From Himantopus leucocephalus (Eukaryota > Chordata > Aves > Charadriiformes > Recurvirostridae), in NCBI GenBank assembly GCA_003993805.1, contig RSEF01000001.1, positions 73,793,591 to 73,857,590 on the forward strand: a DNA stretch of 64,000 nucleotides. Reading direction: 5' to 3'. A model generated the notes under the pieces. That model made no database searches and was not told the DNA's origin. It saw only the letters and a program-made list of their open reading frames with translations. Positions 12,801-27,800 of this stretch are shown in pieces (position 1 is the first letter of the stretch; the number at the start of each line of letters is the position of its first letter). The position numbers were made by a program, and so were the translations under genes.

Positions 12801-15800
12801 TTCCATCAGATCATTTTGTGCCTGTAAAAATCAATCTCAAGCACTATCTATAATTTCACCAGAAGTCCCTCTCTGCTTTTTAGTAGAGAGCTCCCATGCT
12901 TTTTTTCCACTCTGTCTGTATAATTCCTTTTAGCAAAAAATTTGACATCAGCAGTGATCCATGATTCCCATTTTCAAACTGTACCAAACCCGTCTTTTCA
13001 AGTATTTTCACTTTGTGCAGCACATTCCCTATTACAGTACAGAAATAGACTACACTGAAGCCCCCCTCATAGCAGGTAGTGAGAAAACAGCAAGTACAAG
13101 CAGCCTATTCACCTCATATCATTCTGAAAGACCCCCACTTCTTTCTCTAAATAGCTTTAAGTGTTTCTGTTTGTTTATAGCCATGCTCCCCTCTTCCAGA
13201 GGCACGAAAATCCTTCCTTGTGCATATGGCAGGAGAGCACACAGCCTGTTTCTACTTTATTCTTTTTGCAGTAGGAGATGAGCAAAACTGAACCTCATGA
13301 GATTCTCCCTCTTGGAATTATTCTCCATTTCCCCATCCTTTTATTTTAAATACAACCTAACAGCTTGTATTTTGTACCAACACTACATACAAATCTGTTC
13401 ATGATTTTCTTCCCACACCCTCCCTCTGTCTCAGTGGAGTAAGTCCACATCACTTATACACTTGGTCGGTTCTCAGAGTAGTTTCTGTTGTTCCTTTCAG
13501 CGAGCATTTCCGAGCACCTGTCTGCAGCAAATTCTATGTGTCATAGGGCTGTCCCATTGCCTTGTTTTGTTAAAGTGTGAGATGCCTCTGAAGGACCTAA
13601 GTCTTCCCTAACTGCTCTCCCCAGCAAGTTTTCCCACCTCACAGTTCACCTCTTTTCTAGATGTCTCATAATTGTATTGATTGACACTATTTCCAGCACT
13701 GCTTCTGGGGGCATCTGACTATTTTTACTTCCTTCAAAGCTGAAAAAAAATTGGTCATTTATTTCTGCTTTGCCTCTCTCCCTCAAATCAATGATGCAAT
13801 TGACCTTCTTACCTTCTAGGAGAGTAAACCTCTCTCCTAGAAGAGCACAACAAATCCTTCCTGAAGCTTCAAATAAAAGCAAGGTATCAATTGCCTTTTA
13901 GCCAGCACCCTGCTGACTCTCAGACACAATTCTCAGGGGCTGACAAGGCACATGTTTCTCTCCCAGAAGGAAGTGTTAAGCAACTAGTTATGCAAGCTCA
14001 GGCCTGGAAACCAGTAACCGTTCTCCTCCCTCCCACTCTGTGAACGTGAATGGGTCAAGTGAAGCAGTCAAATGCTTCCCTCGCTCCCTTTCCTGCCCCA
14101 CATAATTCCCACTGCTTCATCAGGTACCACCTCTTCCTCTCCCTTCCCACGCTTGCTCTTTTGCTAGCTGTGAAGAATCAAAGGAGTTTTTGAGGAATCC
14201 CAGTTATCCTTACCTTTCACCCTTAACCACTTCCACATTTAACATTTACCCTCTAAGACACCTGGTTTAAATGAGGAACGGTGCCACAACTCCCTTTATG
14301 CCCCCACCAAACACAGGCAGCACATTGGCTATTACAAAGTGCTTCTTGGTGCTAGAGTGCTAACACCTCCCGTAGTGCATGGACAGCAACAGGGGAAGAA
14401 CAGAAAGCAAAGCGCCTCTCACCCCACAGTGCTGCATACATCTTTCTCATTTAAGGTTTGCTGGAACCTCTCTTAAAAAGGAAGCATCCCTAAAACCACA
14501 GCATGACTGGCAATTACTGTGCCCTAGCTACAACAGTAATGGTACATCCAGAAGGGAAAGAGGGAAGACATAGCTTCATCCATTCCTACTGCCCACCAAA
14601 AATAACCGAAAGAGGTTGTATTCACCCATAAAAGGACAGTATCAGGCAGACAACCTGCTCACAGCACAACCTGGGGAAGTTGTCCAGTGCCAGTTCAGAT
14701 ATTTCAAACCATGATGGCTCTTCTCTGAAGCATCCTGTACTTTGTCCTGTGATCTCCTACTCTAGGATTTGCCAGGCCAAATCCCACTGACCTTAGGAGA
14801 TATGCCAAAAACCTTCACCTGAGGTAGTACAGGGCAGGCACACAACACAGAAGGAATGCACACCAGTCTACAGAATTAATTTATTTGTTGCTGAGCAAGA
14901 TAACATGAAAAAATTATTAAATGCCCTCAATCCAACTAATCCAAATTCTATCACATGTACAGACTTCTAAAAGCGCGTGACTGTTATGCATGTACAGTTC
15001 AAGATACAGTTGCCCATGTTAGTTAAGAGAGACAACATATCACATTGATACTGAAAACATACATGCAAAGAAAAAACCCCTCATGTTCAAGTGTCCTCCA
15101 GCAACTTTAGTATTTCTACTGCTGTGGAAACTGAACTTGCTCCAAGGAGTCAACCTGGTGTTTGTAAAGAAAGGAAACAGGAAGGGATGGAGAGGGCTGT
15201 TGCCAAGGTTTTCAGGGGCAAAGTGTTTGAAGCAAGGTGGCATCCAGACCTCAACCTCCATTTAAGGTGAGTGCTATTGAGTGGCGTTTGGAAGGCAATT
15301 GCAATGAGGACAGGAGGGCTAAGTGTTAACAAAATGGCCCATTAGTGCCCCTCAAAACCCTGTTCAGACAGCCAAAACCACCACCAACATCTGAACCCAC
15401 CCTGTGCCTATCCTATTAGTCACTGCTGTGTTATTTTGCTCTCGGTGCTCTTTTCTGCTTGAGAAACCCCTTTAGTTAGATTCAATGTGACTCTGGAGTT
15501 GCAAAGAAGCAGGAGGCATCCAGCGACAGCCCCTCCCTTTGGGCAGGATGCACGCTTTGGGACAAGCAAAAAGGGGGACTGCAGAAGAAAGGAGAATATA
15601 TCACCTGCCTTCAAATCCTGGGCACTGAGCCAAGCCAACCCTCCCCTCCCAATGCTTTTCTTTGCGAAAGTAATACATGTGGCAGATTAAATCTATCTAG
15701 TGGATTATCTCTTAATCCATACAGACTTTTATTTTTGATCTAAGCAGATATTAAAGCCAATCTTTCAGCTGCTTTGATTCAAGCTTTCAGATTCTCTTGT

Positions 15801-18800
15801 CCCTCTGAAATCTTTTTGCAGTCAAGTCCCCCAACTCAGATCTCCTTTCTCCTAAAGCCCTCATCCTGCTGCCTTGATCTCCTCTCCGTTTTAGAGGCAA
15901 CTTTCCCCAACACCAACAGCAGTTTCCCGGAATCCTTCCTCCCACTTCGCTGCCTCTCTTGCTGGCCCCATATCCTCTGTCCCATCTGCAGCCATGGAGC
16001 AGATCACTTCCTATTATTTCCTTATAACTCCTCTGATAAATCTCACATTCAGTTGGCTACTGAAAGACCTCCTCTGCTGCGTCTGCGTCTGCTCATGGGG
16101 AAAAATTACTGTTCTCTTACTCCTATAGGAAAAGGATTTGAGGCATTAGGAAAATGGCATCTAGGACACTTCCTGTCAGTTGTCAGCACTGGCAATAATA
16201 CTGTATTTCTATGAGAGTCCCTAAGCACTCCACAATGCCAAAAAAGAATTGTGTTTTTTATCATCTATATTTGCTAGGGATCAGACAGCATCAGAAAAAA
16301 GTTTAAAATCATAGCAGGTTCAAAGACAAGCTGACAGATTCCCAGAAATGTGGCTGAGCAAGACAGAATTCAGCTGAAGGGAAGCATCACAGCAGCAGGA
16401 GACCCTTTGCTGTCCCTGTTGAGCGTACTCATCACCCCAAAGAGACAGGGCTGACAAAACTTGGGAAGTGGGAGAGAGAAGAAGTGAGCTCCACACCAAG
16501 GTGAATGAGAAAGGCAAGGCAGCAGAGGCTGGGAGCAAACCTCTCTGGAATACCAAAGAACTTCAATTTCATGTCTGAAGTACAAAAGTAAGCGATCAAC
16601 CAAGGAGAAAGAACATTACAGAGCAGAATGAGAAATGAAGTTGCACAGCAGGACAAGGCAGCCAAAATATTAAATGACTTTTTTCCTTAAATGAGGACTG
16701 TATACATCATAGAAAGTCAGGTTTCTTGTCTCCTCACAGCCCAGACTCCAGCTCCTGAGAGATAGCAGGGGGATGCTTGGCATTGCTGTTCTAAACTTCA
16801 GGGTACCTATGGTAAATTTGTTCCATAAGACCTTGCATTTTTGCCTAAAATTTAAGCTGCCCCACCCTGCCCCCAGCATGATTTTATTAAATTCCTCCCT
16901 TACTGCAGGGGGCATGAGTTAGAAGGGACAGAGCTTATGGATCTTGTAGTTTATTACACACCCAGACTCTCAAGGTGGCTGATCCTGGAGCAGGATAACG
17001 GATAACAGGGGAAGGTAACAGTATTGGCTGCATTCATTCTTCCCCAGCACCAGTGCCAAAACCAGCACGATACCACTACTGATGAATGAGATACCACTAA
17101 ACCCCTAGGACAAGTTTCAGTGGGTTTCCAAAACTGAGAGAACCACTTGTAAGGTGAGGACAGACTACCTCCCAGGGGATGGGAGACATCATCTGATGGT
17201 GAAAGCAGCAGAAGAAGGTGGTACGAGGAAGCTACATGTCTGCTTTTCCTCAGGCCTTCCTCACTTGCTTCTTTCCTGGGACCCAGAGGCACATCACTGG
17301 TCTCTTCTATTTGTATGCCGCAGAGAAGAAGAAAATCTCAAACTTTTTCAAGTTTAAATTTGTCTAAGAATCTTCTTGAAAAAAGGCCATGGGCTTTTAT
17401 GGCTCCTCAGGCTGCTGAAGTGATGGGGAAACATCAATGCATCGCCCCCGGTACCCATAACTCAGGGCTTTGATGCACAATCCACTAGACTGAAGCAGGC
17501 CTAGAGAGCTAGGCTAGAATATTTAAGTGTGTTCTGGCTGGCTAACAAAGGATAATGTTTTATGAGGCACCAGAGTGTGCTTTACAAACAGCCTTACCGC
17601 ATATGGATGTTGCTGCACACTGCGGTGGGCCAGCTCAGAGTTCACGCAGCAATGACTGGCACAGTCAGAAATGGCCTGTGAGAATGGCCCGAGCTCCACT
17701 CTCCCCACTCCCACGCAGTGCCTCTGCCCCAGCAGTTGGCAACATCACAGGATCAAGATGGAGAGAGCAAAGGAAAGGCTGCTAAGACATTCACGGTTTA
17801 CAGCGATCCAGGGAATCATTCAAAGCCAGCTCACAATGCCAATTCACCTCAAAAGTTTGAAAGGCAAAAAGCAAAAATGCATGCTTTTATAAAAAGCCAA
17901 ATTCCAACCACTCAAAGAAAGATCAACTTGTTTGCTTTCTGCTCTTCTCTCTCTCCATATTTAAGCAGTTTTTAAAGTCTTATTTCATGTCTGAGTAAGT
18001 GTAATCAGAAACTGTCATCATACACCATCTCTGATAGAAAGAAATCCCAAGTGAGATAGTGTAATCAATGTTCCTTCCTCCATTAAGGGTTTGGGTATTA
18101 TACTAATTAATGTTTATCACACTTTGATTGCTCCTTGAGCCTGATTTGCAGGTGTTTCAGCATTCACATATTGCCTTGCTCCTGTGATGCTGAACGGCTT
18201 TTCAGATTGGAGGGTGATCAAGGTTGCCAGGTTATCCTCAGCAGGATCTGGCATATATCATTCTCCACAGGTCATGCTCTCACAATAATTTCGTTTTGAT
18301 TTTTAATCTCTCATTTCACAAGGTGCTCCCACTACTGTGAATTAAGTTTGTGTAAAACTGGAAACTTAGAATTTTGACCTATCATCACTGCACCCTCCCA
18401 CCTCTCCCCCTGCAGCTTGTTCTTCTCCCTAGAAAAGCAGCTTTTCTTTTTTTCCCTCTGCTTTTTTTTTTTTTTTTTTTTAAGGTCACAAACAACTTCT
18501 TTAACCTTCCAGCCTTTTTACTGGCCTCCCACCACTGACTGATCTGAAAGCTGACAGGTTTTCCTGTTTTTAGAAGAAATGTATACTAAGCAGAAAGTCT
18601 GCGTATACTAAGCAGGAAGTCTGTGTTTGTAAATAAATTACACAATTAGATCTTCTATTTAAACTATACAGGCTACTCTTGCTCAAACTACTTCTCCATT
18701 AATAGTGTTAAGATATATAAACACAACAGGTTCTACCATCATGGTGACAACTTTTAGGAAGGATGGTCTGAAAGAAGTAATGGGAAAAAAAACTGTTCTT

Positions 18801-21800
18801 CTACCAGTACTGCTGGAGTTTTATAGTGATCTCTTGAGTTCCTCCACTGGCAGTGTGGGGGCAGATACTGAACAACACCATGAAGCTGCTTCCCAGAGCA
18901 CCGGACACAGATACAGTCTTGAGATATTAGGCAGCGGATGCTGTAAGTACTAGTAACTGGTTTGTTATCTATATAGTCTTCCCTCATCCTTGCAAAATTC
19001 TCACAAGCAGTTACTCACTGAAGCTCAATCTTTTGTAGTAATAGCCTTAAGTGTTCCCCCCCCCCTTTTTCTTTTAAAAAAAATTACTATTGAAAGGAAG
19101 GCTAATCCTGTTTGGACAGAATTTTACGAGACTGTCAGATGTAAATTTTGTTTCCATGTTGCTTGAAGTTATGGATCATATTTGGCAGATAGCTTGAAAA
19201 GGTGTTTTGGCACCTTGTAACCTTAAATTAATCAACTGTGTACACAAACATCAGGTTTCTCTTCCTCCCATCAAAGCTCCTTTCTTAGAATAGCCAAAGA
19301 TCTTCCTCCCTGTCCCCAGAAAACAGAAAATGTGTATCACCACACAGAGTCACATGAAACATAAGCAGTGGAGAAATGCCCAGGTGATCCTGTGGTNAGC
19401 CAAAGATCTTCCTCCCTGTCCCCATAAAACAGAAAATGTGTATCACCACAGAGTCGCATGAAACATAAGCAGTGGAGAAATGCCCAGGTGATCCTGTGGT
19501 GAACAATATGCGGGGGTAGGGAGAGCTAACACCTTTAAAAAGGTCTCAGATTCCTCTGGAAGACTAAGTGTAGAAGAAACCCCTTCCCAGCCTTCATTTG
19601 GGCACAGTGACGGATTGTATACAAACAACACTTCTGTTACACAATTCACTCTTGATCAACATTGCACTCTACATTTCCTATCAGCAGTAGTCATAGAAGA
19701 CAGATCAGCCTGGATTTAACTGTCTGATCTGTGCCTCTTCCCAGGTGGGGTTGCAAGAGAAACACATGACCTACCAGCCAAAACTGGTGCTTCTTCTGAG
19801 CTTCACTGAAGGTAGCAACAGCAGGGATGAGCACTAACAAGTCCACAGCAGCCTCCACAGCCCTTCTAGCCTGTGTTTCACTGGAGCCAAAGATGCCTCG
19901 CTACATCACCATGATAACGTGGGAAGGAAGAGTGACATTGGCAGAGCCTTCCTCCTCACTGGCAAGGCAATCCACATTGACTCAATGTTGACGAACAAGA
20001 GGACAGCCTGGTTTATATCAGAAGACCACGAAGTTCCTCTTTATTCCTGTCTTTCCCCCATACCTTCTAAGTGGTTGTAGATCAGTTTTCTTGACCAAGG
20101 TTAGTAGCACCCAGTTGCACACATGCGATAAGAACTGATTTATATGAACTGATTTAGTGAACATCCCTAAAGGTTTACTACAGGGCTTACCCTAACGTAA
20201 TGCTGAACATATCAGGTAAGCTGAGCTCCCACTCGTTCGTTGGGATGGAGGCTTTTTATACCAACGTGACACATAGCACAATTGCTGCTCCTAGTCTGTT
20301 TACCTCCGCTACCAAAACAAGCCACTGTCACCAAGAATAAGAATGCTGATCAAAACATGCCCACCTCCGGAGTAGAAAATGATTCCTTGTGATAGAAGTT
20401 CAAATGCTAATCATTCTCCGAGGAAAGCATTGCTTTTCTTTGCATTTAATCAAATATCATTAGAACTTCATAGCTTTTCACCCAAAGATCTCAAAGCAAT
20501 TTCCAAGCGTTAATTAAGTCCCCGTTGCTTGTGACACCCAAGAGTGGAAACGTTTGTGCCCCGTGACAAAGGAAATATGGGGAAATTCACAGTGCAGTCC
20601 CAGCAGACTAGACTTTCAGTCCGTCATTCATTAATTTGAACAATTTTTGCTTTAATTCACAGGACTTAACACATACATTTCAGTAGTTGTTTAATTTTTC
20701 ATTTTACTGAGTTTAAGACCACCTGTGCAAGTAATTCTACACTCTTCAGTGCCTCCCCATTGCCAAATCCATCCCACTGCTGCTTTCTAGAATGAACTAC
20801 AGACAGCAAGCACTGACGCAAAACACTGGCCATTCTCTCCATCATCTCTTCTTTCTCTGGATCCAAAAATATACCCTCTCCCCATATTTAAGACACAAGT
20901 TTGAAGGTAAAGTTTTTTGCATTGGCTTTAAACCTTCCTCACTTCCCAGCAGCTGATGGCAATCACATGGAATTTGACTTGTGCATCACAAGCTGAACCC
21001 TTCAGTCCCCTTTTCAATAACAGATACTTAAGAGCTATTATTTACAAGCTAGTACTCACACAACAGTTACTAACTAAAAATCAGTCTCTATAAAAAAACC
21101 ACTGTCCTGCACAATTCGACTTGCATATTCAGGAGAAGGCAAGCCCAACCAAGAAAGAGGACTTGCTACCATAACACAGTCTGTTTCATCAACTGTGAAA
21201 CCCTCAAAGACAACTGTACTTCATCTCTTCTTCTTGTAACTTAGTTCCTTTCTGACTTCCACAACATAAGGGTCTGCCTCTGGTCTTTCCTCACTTTGTC
21301 CTGACCTACTGAGGCTGTCGTCAGATACCTGGTAAGTGACGTAACTAGCTTTTGAAGGATGACTTGGAGTATCCAGGTTGTTTTGTTTTGCTCTCAATAC
21401 TGTTTCTGCTCATCATATTCGCTCCACCGATCACTGTACTTTCAACAGCTTACAACTCAATCAAATTTCTTCTATTTTCTTCCCATCTTCCTTCAATTAG
21501 ATACTTCAGCCCATGTGAGCATTGCCACTTGCTGCTTCTGTTTAGCAGCCAATGATCCTTCTCAGCATCCTGTAAGGACCAGTGCCGATCCCCAAGATTC
21601 CCCCAAAATCTTGCTACAATGAAAACAAGCCCAACCACACAAGAAACACTGTCTCAGAAACAGTTATCAGCCCTTTGCTAGTCACAAAACCTCATTGCTA
21701 ACTACATCTTTTCCCTTTCTCACCCATGCTTCCAATTTGAACTTCTCATAACAGATCCTTCTCTTTCAAAACAGGTCTCCTCTTAAAGGAAAGATTTCTT

Positions 21801-24800
21801 TCCACATTTTTTGTAAATGGACTTTTTTATTTCAAAATATTTGCTCTTCAGAAACAGAGGTTGTTTAGTGTTACTTCTTCATTTTCCTACAATCAATTGC
21901 AGTCACACTCAAATCTCAAAAGGCACCTTCTATGATATGCCCATCAACAAGCTAATTTGAGCATAAGTGCTTCTTCAACAAATGAGAGTAACTTGTTATG
22001 ACACGTTATCCATCTAACACCTTTCCTGAGTGATTACAATACTTTCTTACTTTCTTGAGGGGTTTCTAGCTACCTTTCCCCAAAACACTTTGGGCCCTGG
22101 GGAGAGATTTTTTTTAACAACATCAAAGAGCAGATGCCTCTCTGCTTGGATGGACAGCTGCTCTGTCATTTCAGTGAAACAGTCTGTGGCACATCGGTGA
22201 TCAAACATCACTTTTAGAGCAGTTCTAGACACATGATTTAATTTTCCTCACTGTCCTTTTAAAACTCATCTTCGCCCCCATAGTGACTTGCAAATAGTCA
22301 TTAAGAATGGAAATACTAGCTTCACAATAATACCAGAACAAATTTGTGCAGTACACTTTTCAAGCCTCCTTCCCCACCCCAAGACTTTCAGGACCATAAA
22401 TTCATGAGTTTTAATAACCTAACCACTCGCCCTGTGACATACTCGCACAATAAATGTTCTCACGGACCAATGCTTTTAGCAGCAGCTAATCCCCTCATCC
22501 CAGCTAAAAGTAAGCATGAAGCATAATGAAGGGCATGATTTTGGCTGTGGGGTTGTTTGGATTCCCCCCGCCCCCAAATTGCCTCTGTGCTAGAAATAAC
22601 AAAGAAAACCCTGCCTGGTGCTCAGTAACCCAACAGGAGTTGGGAGCTTCTCATTCTCCTTCCCTGAAAGAAGTCACACAAAGTCTGAATTTGTTCTGGA
22701 ATCAACAAAATCCAGGATGCCACTGTGTCCTGGTTTGAGGTAAAACCNNNNNNNNNNNNNNNNNNNNNNNNNNNNNNNNNNNNNNNNNNNNNNNNNNNNN
22801 NNNNNNNNNNNNNNNNNNNNNNNNNNNNNNNNNNNNNNNNNNNNNNNCCCAACGTCCCCAGTGGCCGATTTGGCCTAAACCACGACACACTGTCAAAAGT
22901 ATTGTTGAAGCGAGAACAAAGAAACCCAGTCATTGGGCCAAAGTCACAAAGAGAACAGAACTGTGGAGACCATGAACTTTCTAGTTTCTTGGTGCTGAGC
23001 TACTGGAATGACATATTGCATAGATAATCAAAAAGGCTACTCCTGTGCGCTGCCAAAGAGGAGAAGTGCAATAGCTTTACCTTCTCTTCTAAAAGGAATG
23101 TCCTGCTTAAGCTCATGAAGCATGTCTTCTTATTCAGCTTTGATGGTAGATCTAAAATGAAAGTCCTAGAAGTAAAATAAAACCAGGTATTCACATTTTA
23201 AAATGTATATTAATCCAGAATAAGGATCATATTCTTGGATAAATTAAGAGTGGACTACAACTCAGAAGATACTAAATTACCCACCTGGGGTTTCTCTTTA
23301 ATGCACTTTATCATCCAAATCCTTCATCCCTGGCCCCAAAAATAACTTTTATCCCCTCCTCTGCCTAATGGCACAGCATGGTGGATTCTCTCAATAAAAT
23401 GATTATCTGGAGGATTTAAATAGAAGAAAAACAAGAACTCCTTCATTACCATCTCCAAATGAATCTGCTGCTCTCACTTAACTGTCAATGGCATTACACC
23501 CAAACTCTAATCTACCCCATTTGGAGAAGCACAGTGACTGCACCACAGCTATAGTCAGAAAGAAGGACCATGGAAAGAGAATTTAATCTGCCAGTCAACT
23601 GTGAAGAACAGGCCTTTGGCACCCGTGTTTCCTCCCACAACTCTCCCTGCAGTGTGCATGCTCCCACTTATATAGGAGGGAGCCTGTAATACACATTTCA
23701 AGCCACTCAGTGTTATTTTCCAGACAGTTTTCTCCACACTAGATCCCTGATGGAAGTCATCCCTGTAAAACAAAGTGACTTATTTGAATCTCTTCCTCCA
23801 GGGCTGACTGAGTAGACAAAACTCATCCATAGGAACAGAATATGACTCCAACACGTGTGTGAGAGTCCAGCGTCTGAAGCTGGTTGAGAAGGTAGAGCTA
23901 TCACTTTGTATAAGAAAAGAATGACATGGCAATTGTGTCAAGAAGAGTGGGAAAATCTGAAAATTCTGCCAAATCTCTGAGCTAAGAAACTAGAAAAAAG
24001 GGAACATTTCTTTTGCTGTGAAGCACACGCTGACTTGCTGTTATGATATGCTTCTCCTGGGATATTTCCAGAGAGTAATAGCTACAGCCACTTGGGGTAA
24101 GGGGCTGGGGGGGAAGGGAATGCCTCTCTAGATGGAGAAGTTCATATGATCTTTTCCAAATCTCTGTTAATTAACAGCCACCACTTGCCCTAGTAGTTTA
24201 CAGATATGACTTATTGCTGGACAAATTCTCAGGCACTGCATCTCCCATCAAGTGGATCAGGATCCTTCCAACCCACAGCCATCCAGAGTACTTCAGGGAA
24301 AAGAAGTTTACTCAGCTGCACAATGAGGAGAGTTTCAGAGTCCTCCTGGAGAACTTTCTCAGGGCATCACAACTGCTGGAAGACATTATGGATGCACACT
24401 TAACACTCCCATGCTCAAGTACTGCAGCCATGAGACAGACCTCTTTGCATTAGCCACTCACAGGTGCGACTGGGAGGTCAGTCACACCTCTGCTCTCCAG
24501 GCAGCCCTCAAGGCCCAAGTGACTGCCTGGACCCTGAATTGACACTGACATCCCACTAACCTACAGAGCAAGGCTAATTATACCTCTGTACTTTTTGACA
24601 GCTCAGAAAAGTCTAAACCAATTTATAGCAGGTGGGGGTATACAAAGTGATCCATCCTTCAACTTATTCACAGCTCTGTCCTCAAATTGACTGTGCTTTA
24701 AAATAATTGTTGGTGAAAGAAGGCAAAGTTTATCAAGATAATTACTTCTCTCTTCCACAAATGGGTCTAACATTTGTTTCATTTGCCTCTTCCTACAGGC

Positions 24801-27800
24801 TTTATTTGCATAGATGGTTTTGAAACTGGCTTTATCTGTTTTTGAACATGGCCTTTGAATAATAAACAATGGTAGCTACTACATGTGGCATCTCCTGTTA
24901 AAATCACATCTCTTTAAACATTTTAGAAAAGTTTTGCTGAGACAGAGGGAGTTTGTAATAGTAGTAAATTGCTTTTAGCCTACAGACACAAAAATATGAA
25001 GAAAAAGCAAAGAACATTAAGTCAGAAAGCCACTATGAACTGCATGTGATTGGACCAAATGTTTNGGGAGTTTGTAATAGTAGTAAATTGCTTTTAGCCT
25101 ACAGACACATAAAAATATGAACAAAAAGCAAAGAAGATTAAGTCAGAAAGCCACTATGAACTGCACGTGATTGGACCAAATGTTTTTAATTATTTATGAT
25201 GTTCTTCAAGATGCAAAGTTCTGCTTCATGAACAGAGTCTACAAAGCAAGAAGTTCCTATGCTATCAATAACTTATTTTTATTTAGTGTGTTAAGATTTA
25301 TCACAGACTCTTCTGGGACACCTGTTTTCAGGAAATCCAACTCATACAGTTGTAAACAGCAACATCCCTATTACAAGTGATCGGCACTGCCATAATCAAT
25401 CCTCTAGAAGCTAAGGTGGGATTTCCCCTCGCTCATGACCAAAGAAAATAAACCAAATACCTTCAAAGCAAAGCCCTCCTTTATTGAAACAGCAATCTTG
25501 CCTCCCTCTGTTCTCTTTCGGTATCGCCCCTTCACCCTTTGAGGAGCAGCAAATCCTCCTTCTGAAAATGGATCTGATCTCCCCAGAGCTGCAAAAGCAG
25601 AAAGTTGTCCAGAGAGGAGGGAACAGATTCAGGCCTCAGGATGGTCAAGCCGCAATGCGCACCCTACTGGGTATTTTTCCAGCTACCAAGTTGCACTAAT
25701 GTAGGTAGGTGCATCTTACGCTTCTTCCTACCATCTTTAAGGACCAGGGAGAGTACTAGCTCACCAGAACTTGAAAGCTGCTACTCAATATTGAGTTTTC
25801 TCCAACAAGGCACACAGTACAAACAAGAGACTACCCTGTCAGGGTTAAGGAAAACACAAACTAAAATAAAACAACAAACCCTATGCACCAAAGTTACCTA
25901 AGATTCTCCCTACTGTTTGCCTTTCCTATTACACATGCCATCTGTTTTGATCTAACTGTCTCACATTTCCACTATATATTCCACTACCATGAAAGGCCCT
26001 GTCAGAGTAGAGAGAATCCTCTCAAGAGCTCCAGTAAGTCTGAAATTGTTGCCTGCCTTCTTTTACTGAACAGTTTTGAGACCAATACAGAAGTAGGAGA
26101 ACACCTCTCCTGCAACTTTTGCATTTTCCTTCACTTTTTTACTACTTACAGAGAATTGATATATCAGCAGTTTAGCATGATTGCACTTAAACCATTCATT
26201 TTATTTTCAGTGGCTAAGTGTATGGGTAAGGCTTGTATTTCCTGTGTGCTCCTGGATGGCCATTTCAGCATTCTGGACACGGTATTCCATCATATTCTTT
26301 TCAGACATAGCATCAAGCATTAAGAACCCTTCCTCCCCACAGAATGTTTTCTGTAGCTAACGCAAACTCATCTCATGCTTTGAAAAACATTTTGCATTAA
26401 TGCTGGCACTGAGTCTTTTAGTTATTCATAAAAATGTACCTCTATTTGCAGACCTGCTATTAGGTGCAAAAAGTTGAGGTCTGCTGGAAGGAGGATATTG
26501 AAGGTGAAGCACTTCAATCATTTATTACATTGCTCATTTTAAATGATGCTGAAGGCCTTGTTAGTGTACAGAAGGCTACAGCTCCCTTATCAGGTTCAAG
26601 CCTGCCTTTCAATCACTTAAGGCAGAACAGATTGATCACCCTCCTTTGGGGAGAATAGGATTCAAAGATAAACAGACTGCTAGTGAAAGAAACTGATGTA
26701 GAAGAGCTGTTGTTAGTAGACTTAGAGCAAGGGCTTAAGTAACCACCACTACATTTCAATGACAGTGCCATAAAAAGCATCTCACAGAATCAAATTTAGC
26801 ATTCTGTTCCTCTCCTTCAAAAGATACATTTAATCTCTGGAATTCGAAGAGACACAGATTTTCAGCACTTTGAGATGAACAAGAATCCCGTCTTGCTAAT
26901 TCTCCATGATGTTTATTTCATTTTGAAGGAATAATCTTTTAATGACTTAATACCATTCAGTCTCCTATTTCCTACTATTCCCATTTATTTCAAGCTGTGA
27001 CAGCTCTATCTGTGCCCCTTCCCACCCACTGCCCCACTCCATGTGCTGTCAAGGCATCTGAATTGAGCCTGGGCCTCAGATCCTGCAAGATTTTAAGTAT
27101 AGGGATTTTAGCAGCATCCAGAAAGAGTTGTAATCTGGACTCCTGCAGAACAGTCACTATCCCTTCATCACTTTTTGAGGGCATAGGATGCTTGCTACTG
27201 CCTGCTGCCACCAACCTTCCAGGCGTGCTGATCTGACCCCTATATGTTGCCTACTAAAGTCTTCCCGATAGTTTGGGAACCTCTCTCAAGCTACACGTTT
27301 ACAAGCTTTCAAACGTGTCTTNAGAGGTTTCCTACAAAGTGTGTGCTACACTTCAAAAAGACAAACAAACAAAAAAAATCACAGTAGTTGAACACGCCCC
27401 TACAAGAATAACCAATATCTGCAGGCAAAATTCCTTCCTCTGGCTTCCCTATGCTCCCTGTCCTCATGTCTGCAGGACTACCCTCTCACTCCTTTACCTC
27501 ACCATTTCTGCCTAATCTTCCTGGCAGTGAATGACTGCTCCTACAGCCCCTCAAGAGAGGCATCTGAAACTAAACTAGACCTAGCATCCTCTCTCAAATG
27601 GCCTCTGGGACAACTTCAAAGTACCATGAGGTGACTTGTTGCTTAACAAGAGCCATATTGCTCTCAAATTAACTGGAGAAAAATTGATTCCCTGTGCTAC
27701 AGCCAGTTTCCCTGTGTAAACTCACCTGAATGGCAACCCATCACAATGGAGCCCTCTTTACAGCTCTCCTCCTAGTAAGATCAAAGCCTTACAGCCAGCC

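Noticed and set aside
24214..24453. 79-codon plus-strand ORF with a helical-looking segment
   Set aside because: No recognised family, no flanking splice sites of note, antisense within the intron.
26997..27236. Protein-like ORFs on both strands at the same place
   Set aside because: Both strands open in unrelated frames with no family match; no reason to prefer either as coding.
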